From assembly GCA_022113835.1 (NCBI GenBank), contig JAILWY010000023.1, positions 12,212,001-12,276,000 of the forward strand: a stretch of 64,000 bases of DNA, given 5' to 3'. The notes under the pieces were generated by a model. The model ran no database searches. It saw nothing but the letters and a program-made list of their open reading frames with translations, and was not told the DNA's origin. Shown one piece after another: positions 46,850 through 59,660 of this stretch; the first letter of the stretch is position 1; each line of letters begins with the position of its first letter. This stretch comes from Atopsyche davidsoni (Eukaryota > Arthropoda > Insecta > Trichoptera > Hydrobiosidae). The translations under genes were made by a program, and so were the position numbers.

Positions 46850-47260
46850 TCCAACTTTCGTTTTCACACCTAAAAGTAAACCTCGCTGTAAACAATTGTT
46901 GCCTTCTTACTTTTGATACAAAAACCCTGAGTCCCCGGACAGATAATTGATGGATGACTTCCAATGCGCATCAACGTTTTTACAAGTTCGGCTGAGAACA
47001 ATTTGTCATCGAACTAAACGAATTAGATTTTAAATAGGCCGTGGTCCTCCCGGTAGGGGGTGATTGTTTGACAAGGGTCGTCATCATCCATCATCCATAT
47101 TTCGATCACTTGTAAGTTCCCAAATCGATATCTAATTTTTAACGGAGAGCTTCACAGTACTGTCGTATAGAAGAGCGATGAAATCATTACCCGAGGAATT
47201 AAAAGGTCATGTGATCCGAGCAAAACCTGTCTATTATATATTAATGCGCACATGCTCTAG
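46850..47260. promoter_or_regulatory. GC-richer island
   Basis: Balanced sequence, richest at 47035-47095 with GGCCGTGGTCCTCCCGGTAG. CTTGTAAGT near 47110 is donor-like. No frame. Candidate conserved element. Confidence 0.32.
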
Positions 47261-48235
47261 GTGATAACCATTTCATTTGTTAGCTTTTTATATAAAAATT
47301 ATTGTATTTTATTTAATACAATCAATCATTTTCGAAATATATATTTTTTTTAATATTTAAGTACTGATATATACGAGGAAGAATGTATTTTAAATATTGT
47401 GTGTTTTATTAGACATAGTCTGATAAATATTTATTTTTGGACACACCAAACTTTTGTGGATAGCTTATGAACTGATTCTTGATTGATTATAATTATATGA
47501 AGATAGGAGAATAAGGCACATTATTGAGTTAAAATGTCTCTTTGAATGTATTATTCATGCGTATAATCACAAGAAGCAGAGCAAAGGCATGATACAAAGC
47601 GGGTCCTCAGCAGTAGCATAATATTGATAAAATTTTATATGCAATCTTGATGATGATGATAATTTTTAAAAAAATTGCAAAAACCGGTTCATCATAAAAT
47701 TTTTTGTTTAAATTTCCATAAAAACTTGATTGTACATTTATTACACAAAACGTGTATAAATAAATATATTTGTGAAAATATATTGCATAACAATTGGGTT
47801 ATTTGAATGAGTTGTGGTGAAGACCGTCTGCTTGAAAGATAACGTCAGAAAAATATAGCGATCCCAAAAACGTTTTATTGTAATAGAAAAAAAGTGATTT
47901 ATGTTCGACTTTCATACATATTCAACACCCACTCTGGACACACGTCATTTTTGGATCCGTGCAATATTATAATAATTAAATTTGTAGGATGAATTCTTCG
48001 CTGTACACTCAAATAAATCTACACCGAAAATACTATTGGACCGATACATCTCCACAATTCTAAAGATGCACTAACGCGTACTTATTATCTTGTTCACTTG
48101 AAAAAAATATCAAAGTCTGCAATCTCGAATTCTCACAACAAAAGGATTCATTTCTATGCTAGTTTGGGGTCAAAATGTCAAGAATATATGCAAATATCAT
48201 CTTATGAAACACAATAAAAAATCTATTGAAAAATA
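47261..48235. other. AT-rich non-coding tract
   Basis: AT-rich with mild patches at 47575-47620 and 47930-48080. Nothing recognised. Confidence 0.5.
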
Positions 48236-48239
48236 ATGC

Positions 48240-48610
48240 TTTGTCGTATATTCACCAAATCCAGACGCCGTCGTTCGAATGCGACTTCTAACAAGACCTC
48301 TTTTGTAATGATTGGAATAAATAACAACAATAAATTACTCTCCGATTTAGTGGATTCGAACATTTATAAAATGTGTTATATTGACACCCGTGTTTGATGT
48401 ATGCAACTTCTGATGAAGGATCGGTGCCTGATTTCGAGTCTATTGTAGCAAGTGATTTGGCAATATTCCTTTCTTCCCCAGTCGGCTGTTGCCAAGTTAG
48501 ATTTTGACTTCTTCGGCAGTTGAGAATATAAAGTCGGATGTGTGCGGGGTTGCCTTATAAGGCTATTTCCGTGCTGCGCAGGTTGAGAACAACAAACAGA
48601 ACTTTACACT
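48240..48610. promoter_or_regulatory. Island with TATA and CArG boxes
   Basis: TATAAAG (48527-48533) lies 20 bp upstream of CCTTATAAGG (48553-48562), a perfect CArG box of the SRF/MADS type. The surroundings (48475-48600) are GC-richer. It could be a small promoter or an SRF-responsive enhancer; the CArG match alone is expected a few times in 64 kb by chance. Confidence 0.32.
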
Positions 48611-50045
48611 AAAAGCGTGTTGAATTATTTTATACTTTAGCAATAGGGTAAAACTATTTTTAATTTAAAAAAATAGTAAACTCTGATGTTTTTATACTTT
48701 TAAGAATATAATATATTACATTAAACATTAGCAGTACGTAAGATCACAACACCATGGAATCAATAAATGATTTTTTTTTTCATTTTTCAAACAATAGATT
48801 TTTTAGATATTATTTATGTCATTCGTTTATTATTTTATATAAAAAGGTACATTGCCTTCGAATAAATGTCAGTATGTTATTTTGTAAGACATTTGAAAAT
48901 CGTATATTTCAAAAGTTACTATTTTTTTTAGGTATTTTTTGTGAAAATTAAACCAATATACCTACATATATTTTAGAGTTTTTTTTTTTAATGTATAATG
49001 TGTATGTATTAAATCAAAAATTTATTGAAAATATTAAAATATATTTATATTTAATTCAATTTCAAATTGTTGTTTTTTTTTATAGGAAAACGTACCTACA
49101 ACATCATAAAACATAAATTAATTTTAAAAAAATTACTCGAATTCTAGATTTCTTACTTTTTCAGCTTGACTGTGACTTTTTAAGGCTCCCTGTATGATTA
49201 TAACTCGTGATTTCGGACAAAATAAAATATTTGAATTATTAAAATAGTACCTCGTCGAGTGGATTTTTTGTGGGTGGCTCGCGTACTACAGATTTTGTGA
49301 TAACTGGTTTCTGAAGATTGACCAACAATTTTTTCTTAATAATTTATACGTTATTTTTCTACTAATTTCGACCACCTTTGAGACGATCGAGATCTTGGCG
49401 TACTGTTATACAATTTGGCCTGCTATTAATTACAGCATTTATAAGAAGACGATATAAATGTGTTCATTCCTGTTTCTTTTTTATTGCTCGAGCTTGATTG
49501 ATTATGTGTTCTAAAGGCAAGTTGATTACGTAGGTAGCACTCTACTCTGCAGCTTTGATATCGTTTTAATTTTGAGAGGATGCTTGGCAACATTCATCAG
49601 CATAAAAATATTCATGGCACCCCAAAATCCCTTGTTTTTTCGATGAATTTGGCTAAGTAAGGTTAAGTGAAGTTTTTAATTAGGTATTATTGCTCATATT
49701 TGAAATATCTACAAATTATGAATACATAGATGAAAAAATGAAAAAACGATTTTTATGGTAGTAAAAATAAGCTACATAATAAATTTACAAAACTGTATGA
49801 TTTGTCAAAATAAAAATATTCGAACATCATCAAATGGGGTTTTCAGTCCTGAATTACGGACTCAGCTGTATTTATATTGAATATTATGAGTGTTAACTAA
49901 TTTAAATGTTATTTTTGTGAACCATGTTACATGGACCAATAATTTATAAAGCCATGACGCAACGCATGTTTTAATTTTTTATTTTGTATAAAGATGTATA
50001 ATGTACATGATTTGATATGAAAATAATAAAATTCTTCATTTCTGA
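48611..50045. other. AT-rich tract with mild patches
   Basis: AT-rich; mild patches at 49240-49280 and 49360-49620. The 65-codon frame at 48754-48951 is phenylalanine-rich and AT-driven. Nothing recognised. Confidence 0.5.
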
Positions 50046-50049
50046 ATCA

Positions 50050-50270
50050 TCAAGTACCGGGTGACCTTGCAGCGAGGTGCACTGGAATGGATTGCATTGT
50101 GCATCAGTTCCAGGACAGAGCATCTGCCTTTGTTTCCATTCCTTGGCACCAGCCCCGAATTCGGAGTCGATGACTGATTGTTCGGCCGCTCCTTACGCGG
50201 GAAATATGCGACGGCCCCGTTTGTTTGCGGTTACCCGGTATTTACGAACCAATAACGCTCAAAATTTATT
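50050..50270. promoter_or_regulatory. GC-rich island with paired TEAD-type cores
   Basis: GGAATG (50094-50099) and CATTCC (50137-50142) form an inverted pair of Scalloped/TEAD-type cores. TGACCTTG (50062-50069) is a nuclear-receptor half-site, and CCTTTGTTTCC is Sox-like. An 81-codon frame is unrecognised. Candidate enhancer. Confidence 0.36.
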
Positions 50271-50819
50271 CGTGAAGTTTTTATTTATTTTCCCTAAGAA
50301 GGTCACATCAGAAACAGTTTAATTTTAATAAACGATCATATTAAGATTTATATCAATTAAAATCATATCAATGACTAGTCTGAAATACATATGAAGCACA
50401 AATGAAATGCACCTTGTATTTTATTAATTAATATATTTATGATTGAGTACTATTGATAGTTTTTATTGTGATTAATGGAGTTCTTTTTTTATATTAATTC
50501 TGTTAGTATATTTATTTTTTCATTGATTTAAAGAAACGTAACAATTTTGGTATATTTCTATGCAAATTTGATCAGACTCCAAAATGTTCATAAGCTTGGA
50601 AACTTATTTCAGTACATATAACAATAAAATTACTCCAAAAATACATGCTTCTATGCTATTTTCGGTAATAAAATAAAAAAACTTCAAATTATACTTTTTG
50701 ATAATGATAAGAGACAAGGAGGACCGAGAACAAAGAAAATCAAAACAAGGCAAGATTCATCAATAAAGCTTCTATTAGATAAGGCTTGATCCACCTTATT
50801 AAAACGTATTTAAAATAAG
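50271..50819. other. AT-rich non-coding tract
   Basis: AT-rich; nothing recognised. Confidence 0.6.
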
Positions 50820-51170
50820 ACCGCCTTCGTACCGGTTACAAATTTGGGTATAATTTCAGCTATATCGAAACCGACTCTCAATTAGATTGCGCGTTTCATT
50901 GTCCCATATTTGATACGAGCCGTTTTCCAAGCCGATCCTCGTCATCGGTGCGATCCGGGTGCTTTCTTTATCGTTGTATTTAAATAGTTTGATTATCCGA
51001 AACCAGCCGACCTGCGCCGCCATGTTGGGGATTGGCGCACGCGCGCCGCGACAGACAATACAAGGGCGTTCACTGGACACGCGCATGACGGAGCGTTTGT
51101 CATTTATTATTATTGTTGTTTGAACAAATCAGTTGGCTGTTGGCTGGGCGCAATCCTGCATACCAAAAAG
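50820..51170. promoter_or_regulatory. GC-rich island with Pho/YY1-type site
   Basis: GCCGCCATGTT (51016-51026) is a strong Pho/YY1 match, next to GGCGCACGCGCGCCGCG. The 76-codon minus frame is unrecognised. The island ends within 15 bp of the tandem array. Candidate enhancer or Polycomb-related element. Confidence 0.36.
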
Positions 51171-51182
51171 CTGTGATTAATT

Positions 51183-52199
51183 GAGTACGATCGAAATGAA
51201 TATCAAGCGACAAAATTTTGTCCTTATGCAAATTGTCTGCGATACTAAATTAAATACGTAGCCATTACACAAAAATTTACCCACCACACAAAATAGACTT
51301 CAGGTGTTTACAAGTATTATTTAAATCCTAAATCACCTATCCTTAATCCTTTACTGCATCTATTTTTTCAAAAAAAAACTGAAATCGAGTACGATCGAAA
51401 TAAATATCAAGCGATAAAATTTTGTCCTTACGCAAATTGTCGGCGATACTAAATTAAATACGTAGCCATTACACAAAAATTTACCCACCACACAAAATAG
51501 ACTTCAGGTGTTTACAAGTATTATTTAAATCCTAAATCATCTATCCTTAATCCTTTACTGCATCTATTTTTTCAATAAAAAACTGAAATCGAGTACGATC
51601 GAAATGAATACCAAGCGATAAAGTTTTTTCCTTATGCAAACTGTCGGCGATACTAAATTAAATACGCAGCCATTACACAAAAATTTACCCACCACACAAA
51701 ATAGACTTCAGGTGTTTACAAGTATTATTTAAATCCTAAATCATCTATCCTTTATCCTTTACTGCATCTATTTTAACAATAAAAAACTGAAATCGAGTAC
51801 GATCGAAATGAATATCAAGCGATAAAGTTTTGTCCTTATGCAAATTGTCGGCGATACTAAATTAAATACGTAGCCATTACACAAAAATTTACCCACCACA
51901 CAAAATAGACTTCAGGTGTTTACAAGTATTATTTAAATCCTAAATCATCTATCCTTAATCCTTTACTGCATCTATTTTTTCAATAAAAAACTGAAATCGA
52001 GTACGATCGAAATGAATATCAAGCGATAAAGTTTTGTCCTTATGCAAATTGTTGGTGATACAAAATTAAATACGTAGCCCTTACACGAAAATTGACCCAC
52101 CTCATAAAATAGACTTCTGGTGTTTATAAGTATAATTTAAATCCTTAATCACCTATCCTTAATCCTTTTCTGCAATAAAAAACTGAAATCGAGCGAAAT
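51183..52199. repeat. Tandem array, five copies of a 204-bp unit
   Basis: GAGTACGATCG begins units at 51183, 51387, 51591, 51795 and 51999, exactly 204 bp apart. The fifth unit ends at 52190, 192 bp long, because of a 12-bp deletion in its CATCTATTTTTTC segment, and 9 further bases start an aborted sixth. Copies 1-4 differ by only a few substitutions; copy 5 is clearly more diverged, as expected at the edge of an array homogenised by unequal exchange. No unit encodes a plausible peptide. Confidence 0.97.
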
Positions 52200-52855
52200 T
52201 TCTGATAAATTAATTAATGATGCATCAATATTCTGACTTTTTTGTGTATGTGTAATAATAAAGATGATTCACTACTCTAATAAAGTTGTGTCCGCAAGTT
52301 TGTCTACATTATAAATTATTCCATAACCACAAAGAATTATATTGGTTTTAATTAAGTTTAGACAGCGAGGGACTGTAGCGTCGGCATATTGATTTACTTT
52401 GACACTTAATCAATAATAAATTATATAGATTACTCTCAACAATATTATAAACATCAAAGATGCATATATATTGTAGACTCAATGGCGCGTGTTAAATAGT
52501 TGTGCTTTTTTATTAAATTCTTTAAACAACTCAATGTGGAAAGTGAGACACTGCTAAAATTAGAGATGAATAAATAAAAAAAGAAACCAGATTATAAAAA
52601 AGCCGCGGGCTACAGATTATAGAACTGGCCAATATTTGTAAATGAATTAAGAATAATTATAGCTTACACTGTGATTAAAATATCAGACTTGTAGATTATT
52701 TTTTGAATTATTTAATGATTAAAATGATATATATTATAGAGATAAATTAAATTTAGTTGCTTCATTACAAAAAAAAGTTTATTTTGGATCACGATTTCTC
52801 TTATAGGTGTATCAAACAAACAGTTGCCATAATTTATATCAATTTAAACAAAAAA
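52200..52855. other. AT-rich non-coding tract
   Basis: AT-rich; nothing recognised. Confidence 0.6.
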
Positions 52856-52859
52856 CCTT

Positions 52860-53420
52860 AGCTTTGAAAGCACTATCTGCAGAACCCGATCGCCAGTGAC
52901 CGGCCCATAGCCTCATTTGTTCATCGAAAAGCAAACAAATAAATATTTATTGCACCGAGCACAGAAATTAAAAACGGAACTCCGTCACGTACAATCCCAC
53001 TCAGCGAGCAGCTCCGACGTTTAATTACAAGTTTTGGATCAGTAACTAATGGCGGACCGAGAGGCGATCCGGCGCCGGCCCGCGAACGTGATTTATATTA
53101 AAGATTCTACTGATAAAAAATAGAAACTAAAGCTCATTCACAGACGAGTCATATCGTTCTCCATTGTAGGATTACCATTCCGCCATAAATCCAACATGGC
53201 CACTCGTGTGTCTGCCCACGCGCCTGTTTAATATTTGCCCTGACTCAATCAAAGCGATTTAAATGTATGCATTTAGAGCTTGACTTGTTCGCAAAGATAA
53301 TAAACGGCTTGTTTCGTTTTTTTCGGTTCGGAATCTCGGGGTGCACCCACGCCTAGCTGGAGTTGTGATATGTCTGCCTATTGTCTTGTTATTGGATTAT
53401 GAGTATATTAACCGTTGGGA
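52860..53420. promoter_or_regulatory. Long island with several Pho-type cores
   Basis: CCGCCAT/ATGGC cores occur at 53049-53055 (minus), 53180-53186 (plus) and 53196-53200 (minus). GGCGATCCGGCGCCGGCCCG (53062-53081) is CpG-dense. CCGCCATAAAT overlaps a Hox/Cdx-type TTTATGG. Several Pho cores with homeodomain sites resemble insect Polycomb response elements (family knowledge); function here is inferred. Confidence 0.38.
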
Positions 53421-54055
53421 ATTAAAACTCATTTGTATTTGTGTTCGCAAAGCTTTATGACTCAAACGACTATCGACACATATTTTGGTTGAGTACATTT
53501 TTAAACGGTGAGAAAATAGTACAAGTCACACCCATCAAATCGAAATCGAAGTAGACAAAAGTGTTATTGTGAACTACTTAGATATTATTATATCAATTTT
53601 TTGCGCAAAAAGTACCGATAAAACTATAACATCTCATTTGCTGGTGCCGCACTTACAAATTCTAAACTTCTTGGTGGGAGCTACCATACAATTTAGGACA
53701 GCTGTGATCGCAAACATCCGTTGAGTTTTTTCTAGGGAAAATACCTGAAAAAAAACTAACCCGTCAGTCTCAGCTCTTTAATACCTGCCTAAGAACAAAA
53801 TGTAATGAATTGAGATAATATATTAAAAATAAATCGAATACTCTATGATTACATAAAAAGACTTTCGTTCTATCTTTATGACATTTAGTTTTTTTTTTTT
53901 TTTGACTATTTATTTAGATTAAATAGAAAATAAGTTACTGTACTGTAAATTCAAAACTCATATTTATACAATGAGTCACAAAATATAACTTTCATGCAAG
54001 CCTTCAACATTGTTTTACTGAAGCTTTCGTTGCAAAGGTTTTGATTTGAACTTTA
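53421..54055. other. AT-rich tract with mild patches
   Basis: AT-rich, slightly less so at 53640-53780, with a T homopolymer near 53890. Nothing recognised. Confidence 0.5.
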
Positions 54056-54059
54056 CGTT

Positions 54060-54610
54060 AGCTCAGGAAACAATGTAGCATGTTATTATCAAAGAAAGAA
54101 ACTCCCACTCGGTTATTACGTAAATATCTTGGAGTAAATAAAAACAGTAAACAGAGCAGCGGCAGTGAGTCATGTGTGTCCTACAGACTTTGCCTCCACC
54201 CCCACAACACGTGTTCAGGAAACGAGCTGCAACCTGACTTACATACACACTGTCTTCTGACAAAATCAACGCCAGCATTAATTATACTAACAATTCAAAA
54301 TGAATATGCTCCTTGATAAATACATACATTTAAATTTCTTCGTTCTTTATATGGTTTTTGAAAATGTAATTGTCATCCGACTTCGCGTTTTCATATTTAG
54401 ATGTAAATTAACAGCAGTTCATTCATCATTTTTCGCAACCTTTGCGCACGTATGCACCCGATCTCGGCTCAACCAGGACCCAGCCTAATGAACCTCCAGG
54501 TGACTCATGATGATCTCGCAACGACCAGGTGTGGGATCCTCCGCTGATGACGGAATGGAGCTCCGGAAGTACGAGCAAACCGAGGTCGGATGCAAAGGTT
54601 CAAATCAGTA
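54060..54610. promoter_or_regulatory. Two-part island with two AP-1 sites
   Basis: The first part (54080-54260) has TGAGTCA (54166-54172) and ACACGTGT (about 54209). The second (54400-54610) has CAGGTGACTCATG with TGACTCA at 54501-54507 overlapping an E-box. Frames of 62-78 codons on both strands are unrecognised. Candidate enhancer pair. Confidence 0.34.
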
Positions 54611-55075
54611 CTTTCTCTATTCTCTAAGTGTTTCTAAAAACATATTATTAATTTGTTCAAAACACATTTGTCTTCTAAAAACCTTAATCTTTAATTATAT
54701 ATAGAGGTAAATACCTTGAATAAAATAAACTAATATTTTAATTCAAATCACATAGCCAAGACTATTTTTGTAGTATTGAGAGAAATATATTTTGGAGATA
54801 TATTTTTTCACCCGCATCTGTACTGTTCATTTGAAATTTTCACCCATCTTTCAGCAAACTCAAATTTATTAAGACCACGCATATGAGTTGATTTGATATC
54901 TTGTGTTGCTTGAAGTTTTCGGTACTCCGACTTTTCTGTCTTAGTATCAGGATCATATTCAGGAATAAATCTCATAGCAGACAAAAAGACGCATTAGACT
55001 ACGTTTATATTTTTAAAATACTGTGATAATATATACAGTTGGATCCAAATTGTTTTAAATTTAAACATTGTTACG
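54611..55075. other. AT-rich non-coding tract
   Basis: AT-rich; nothing recognised. Confidence 0.55.
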
Positions 55076-55079
55076 CTAA

Positions 55080-55310
55080 GTACCAACAAGCCCCCTCGAT
55101 TTGCCTAATAATGCGGTAGACTGTCACTTGATCCACAGATGCTGAGCGCTGGTCGCACAAAAGTTCAGACAATGCCCTCGGTCGTTACTCTTGTCACACT
55201 TAATCGCATTAATAATATGCAAATGGTTGCAAAATAAGACCGATTTCTCATGGCTGGAGAGCCGCGCTGAGGCAAATCCGTGGGATGCCCTTAGCGGAGT
55301 ACCGGGTAAC
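55080..55310. promoter_or_regulatory. Island with POU octamer
   Basis: ATGCAAAT (55217-55224) is a canonical octamer, preceded by TAATCGCATTAATAAT with two homeodomain-type cores. GGTCGCACAAAAG and CCGCGCTGAGG words give the GC content. No credible frame. Candidate enhancer. Confidence 0.36.
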
Positions 55311-55965
55311 CTGAAATAAATGAACAATTTTTTATTTTTATTTAAATACATTTACAGATCATACACTTATAGATCATATTGTCCTTTTTTCCACATATTT
55401 TAAGAATATCTTTATAATATATTTTTTAATTTTTTTTACTCAACACATATTTTATTGCTACCGTTGTCCAAATTTTGTAAATTTGTAAATTTCCTTGATG
55501 AACTGTTAAACTGTTTAATTTTTCAAAAAAATACCGTTGATAGTCAATAATATATTAGATTAGGTTGATGCCCAGGTTTTCAAAAGTGATGATGCATAAA
55601 AATAAAATTAACCACAATTTAAATAATGGAGATTTTTTCATGCTACATAATTTTTTTTTATAAGCTTATTTTTTTCCTTTATTTCATAAAAATCAAAATA
55701 TTACAATAAAAAAATTATTTTTGAAAAAAGTTTTAGGATAATTGACTCGAGTAATGACAAAAGAACCTTTTTTTTACTCAAGTGAGATTTGATCGCAATT
55801 TTCGGCTTTTATGGCTTAGTAGCTCGTTTTTTTCGACAACACCTCTGTATCATCGATGCCTTTATCCACCTAAATACTTTTGACAATTGAGCTGAATTGA
55901 TTAAATTCATCTTAACAATTAAATATTTAGTATAATTTATTGATTACATTGATAATTCAGTTAGT
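55311..55965. other. AT-rich non-coding tract
   Basis: AT-rich; nothing recognised. Confidence 0.6.
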
Positions 55966-55969
55966 GATT

Positions 55970-56245
55970 TGTATAAACAGTGAGTAGTCTCGGTTCTCCT
56001 TGTGCACGTACGTTGTATCGAACGGTGTCACGGGGAACGTTCTTAATCATAAACTTGACTTCTGTCTTGCTGGAATTCAGCCGTTCACATATACATTTTC
56101 ACGCTTACTACAATGCTTTAAGCAAGCTTAAAGCTAAGAAAATACGAGTCGTAATATGTCAAATAACCAGAAATAAATCAGACCTTATCAGGCATATTTA
56201 TGACGAAGGTTACTTTAATGTAGTCCAAGAAATACATTGACTACC
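55970..56245. promoter_or_regulatory. Weak island
   Basis: GC-richer at 55980-56060 (GTGCACGTACG). An 86-codon frame (55980-56240) continues into AT-rich DNA; nothing in it is recognisable. Weak candidate. Confidence 0.25.
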
Positions 56246-56307
56246 ATGGGTAAAATACACACACTAACAAGCGATCAAATGCATGTATATTGTTAAGTTT
56301 ATGTATG

Positions 56308-56310
<3 letters not shown>

Positions 56311-56370
<60 letters not shown>
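56311..56370. repeat. (AT)30 microsatellite
   Basis: Uninterrupted AT dinucleotides over 60 bp. Confidence 0.97.
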
Positions 56371-56373
<3 letters not shown>

Positions 56374-57705
56374 TATTTTTTTTCAAGGACTTTAATGATA
56401 CATCCATGTTCTCATTGCTTTGAACAATGATTTAAATATATTTTAGAGTATTTAAATGTAAGCAGAGTTAAAGAGCACTCACTTCCTTTAAAATACAAAT
56501 TTGACTAAGCGTATTATATTTATTATTCGAGTTATTTTTAGCTCAACCCTAATCAAAGACGATCTCATTGTGCACACATTTGAGCACTGATTGTAACACT
56601 GATAAAACTAAATATTGTTGTGGTTTAACTATAATAGCTTGATTATCTTGTTAATGAAATCACAAGTCAATCCTTAAATAATATAAAGTACCACGCAGTA
56701 AACTCACATAATATTTTTAACTAAGACGATTATTTACTCAAATAACAATTCATAAGTGTATTTATTTTTAAGATGTTTAATAATGAAAAGCTTTTGTTTT
56801 ATTTGAGTTATGAAAGTATTATATATTTTGTACAATACGATTTTAAGCATTTTTATGAATGTTCATTAATGACTGAGCTGAATCACATCTAGATAATATA
56901 CTTATGCGTTTCCGTGAATGCTTTATATCTGACCCTTTTTCTAAGACCACGTTTTACCGCCTTGTTCTGAATTGTTCCCTTTGCATAGGTCGAGTTAGTC
57001 ATTATGCACTATGCATCATATTACGTTAATTTTGTATATTGAAATATACACTCTGTTAGACACGTAGTTGCACTAGGTTCCAATCGCAGAGGTCGCAATC
57101 TTAATATATTTTCAGCAGGGAGGCACGTGGGGGAATAGTTTTAACAATAAACATTATTTAAACTATCGAAAAATAACAATTGTTTTCTTGACTCGTATTG
57201 ATGAATTTAATGTACTCATGACTGTGATTGGTGTGATTCCGTGATATCAGATTAATATTATCACTGTTTTTTTTAGTAATAGTAAAAATTAAAAAATGTT
57301 ACAGCATTCTCCTAAATTGTATTTAATAGAACTCGCTTTTTAATATACCTATTTTTTTTTTTTTGTTATTTGAATATTAATATTAATATTTCCAATATTT
57401 TATTTTGATATAAATCAGTAATAACACAAATAATTTATTGAAACGATATCACTTAGAAAAAAAATAGAGGCTGTTAGCGATAGTTATCATATAAATACAA
57501 GAATTCAAGCCTTCTGTTAGTTAAAATAAACAAGCTGAAAATTTAACATGACCTAAACATCTAAAATATATATACTATACATTTTTTATATTATAAAAGT
57601 ATAAATAATCAGTTTCATTACCAATCTTTATATACCAGTATTTTGACAATGATAAAACCTTTACGGTTGATTAAAATCGGAACTTTTATTGAAAAAAAAC
57701 AAGCT
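56371..57705. other. AT-rich non-coding tract
   Basis: AT-rich with a mild patch at 56930-57140. Nothing recognised. Confidence 0.55.
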
Positions 57706-57709
57706 TTTC

Positions 57710-58150
57710 CTTAAAATGGAAATTTATTTCCGCCGTGCATACTTCCTTCACTGGTTCAAGTGTGGGCTAAAGTACATTATGCCTCGCCGAGTGACTCACG
57801 CCGCCTTCTGCCGGTCTTTAATTAAACATACCGATTTTAAACCAGGCCGAGTCAAAGTATTTATGTCAAAGCGACGAATGCAAGCCCGAAGCAACAGTCG
57901 TGGCAAATATTCAGTTAATTCACATAAACTGCAGTAATGCAGTTCTCAAGTCGTCATAAGTGATCCTTCGTGATCGAATTACCTGTTAATTAATACTCTT
58001 CGGCTGTGTCAGAAGTTCCATTGGCTTCTCTCGGCTCATTAGAGGATACGATGGCCTAATCATTTGGTTTCCCATAGATTCCGCGGATAGTGTAGGATTT
58101 GAGATTTATCTCGAAAGCTGTGGGACGAGAAAATAATCGAAGAGCTTAAT
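57710..58150. promoter_or_regulatory. Island with AP-1 site and short hairpin
   Basis: TGACTCA (57792-57798) lies in GAGTGACTCACG. AACTGCA/TGCAGTT (57927-57944) is a 7-bp stem with a GTAA loop. TTAATTAA-type cores recur at about 57821 and 57988. The 82-codon frame at 57689-57937 is basic but has no recognised domain. Candidate enhancer. Confidence 0.35.
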
Positions 58151-59155
58151 CAATTTGACATTTTAGAGTTCATGAACTATTTGTCATCTTTGCGCTATCA
58201 ATATAGTTAGTGTAAATACATTATAACTTTTAATTGATTGTAAAGATATGTATATTTTCTATCTTGGAAAAAGGAAATGTCTATACATTCTGAGCGTCTA
58301 GAGCGGTGGATTTAATTTGCAAATACATGAAAAATTGCAATAGAAAAGAAATTGAATTGAATTATTACACTATAAAGGCAGATTTAATCAAATTGCATAA
58401 TAAAATAATCATAGGTCCCATAGCTAATTTTATTTTTGTTTAAATTTTTTAAAATAATTTTTACAAGCATCATTTAGTTTTTAAGATTGATTAAAACAAA
58501 ATCGATTTTAAATCAACCAAGACGATGTAAAATATTTGCAATCAACATAACAAACATTATTACGCGCTGTGTTTTAATCAAATATTTCACACTGTTCATC
58601 TAATATAAAACCCAAAGCAATAAAATTTTATCTTAACAACTTATCTTTAACAGAGTTATTATGTATAAATATATATAATATATTTATAATTATAATTTTA
58701 ATATTAGTATTGAAAATAAAATTGATTCTTTTTTTGTGAAATAGGTCATTTTGCGTGTTCTCAATCAATGATGATATAATTATAAAACACACTGTGACAA
58801 TGAAAAAAGACTGTTTACAATCGATGAATAAATATTGAGGAATATTATTACAATACGAACGTTGTAACATTAATTCATAAACTGTGCTACCTACGTTGCC
58901 TGATCTCTATAATTCTCCTGCCACTCATTGTTTGTTCTTTGTCAACAGCTAGTCACAATTTTCTTCCGCGTTTTATGGCAAGTCATGAATATATTCAGAA
59001 TAAATTCGATATAAGTACTTATATTTTTTAATCTTCACTACCCATTAAGACACATTCAAAAAAATATTATGTTTATTTATACATTAGAAATAAAAATAAA
59101 TATACAGAAGAACCGACCAAAGAATAATAAATATTTACTGCAAGAATATAACTTA
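58151..59155. other. AT-rich non-coding tract
   Basis: AT-rich with a mild patch at 58880-58990. Nothing recognised. Confidence 0.55.
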
Positions 59156-59159
59156 TAGT

Positions 59160-59660
59160 AAATAAATTCGTAACTCGGCTTCAACCTTTCTTGATTCTTG
59201 CGTGAGTCCTTTACATAATAATTTCAGAAATTCTATATTATTTTGATATTTTGTGAATAATTAAAATATCACAGTGACTAACGTTTAGTCAATAGTTGCC
59301 GGCAGCTCGTATGTATTCTTTCAAGAATCCAAATCCGTCGCGTGCACGATCTAATGATTTCCTCTCACATTCATTCATTACGAGGGCGTACCCTGAAATA
59401 CTTCTGGCCTAAGATCACTCGATCCTCGCCTCGTACGAAGCAAGCCTCGATCCTCGGCTGGTCCTCCAGACCTTGTATGATCTGAAGATCAGCGAGGCAG
59501 CCCACGGTACTCCAACTTAGGACGATGCAGTTTTTGCTGAAGCGTTTCGAAACCAAATGAAATTATTGTATTCAGTTTTGTCGGTTGGGAAACCCTCAGG
59601 ATGCCGGGATACCTTTTAACACTACTTAATGAGTGTGAGAATGTGCAAGTTGGTGATTCA
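59160..59660. promoter_or_regulatory. Long island, unusual CGATCCTC repeats
   Basis: Richest at 59375-59530, where TCGATCCTCG occurs twice (about 59419 and 59446). The 61-codon minus frame (59371-59556) is free of low-complexity sequence but unrecognised. Candidate conserved element; a short exon is a lower-probability alternative. Confidence 0.34.

Noticed and set aside
23951..57798. AP-1 sites as a shared regulatory code
   Set aside because: Seven-base cores are expected several times by chance in this length; spacing is irregular.
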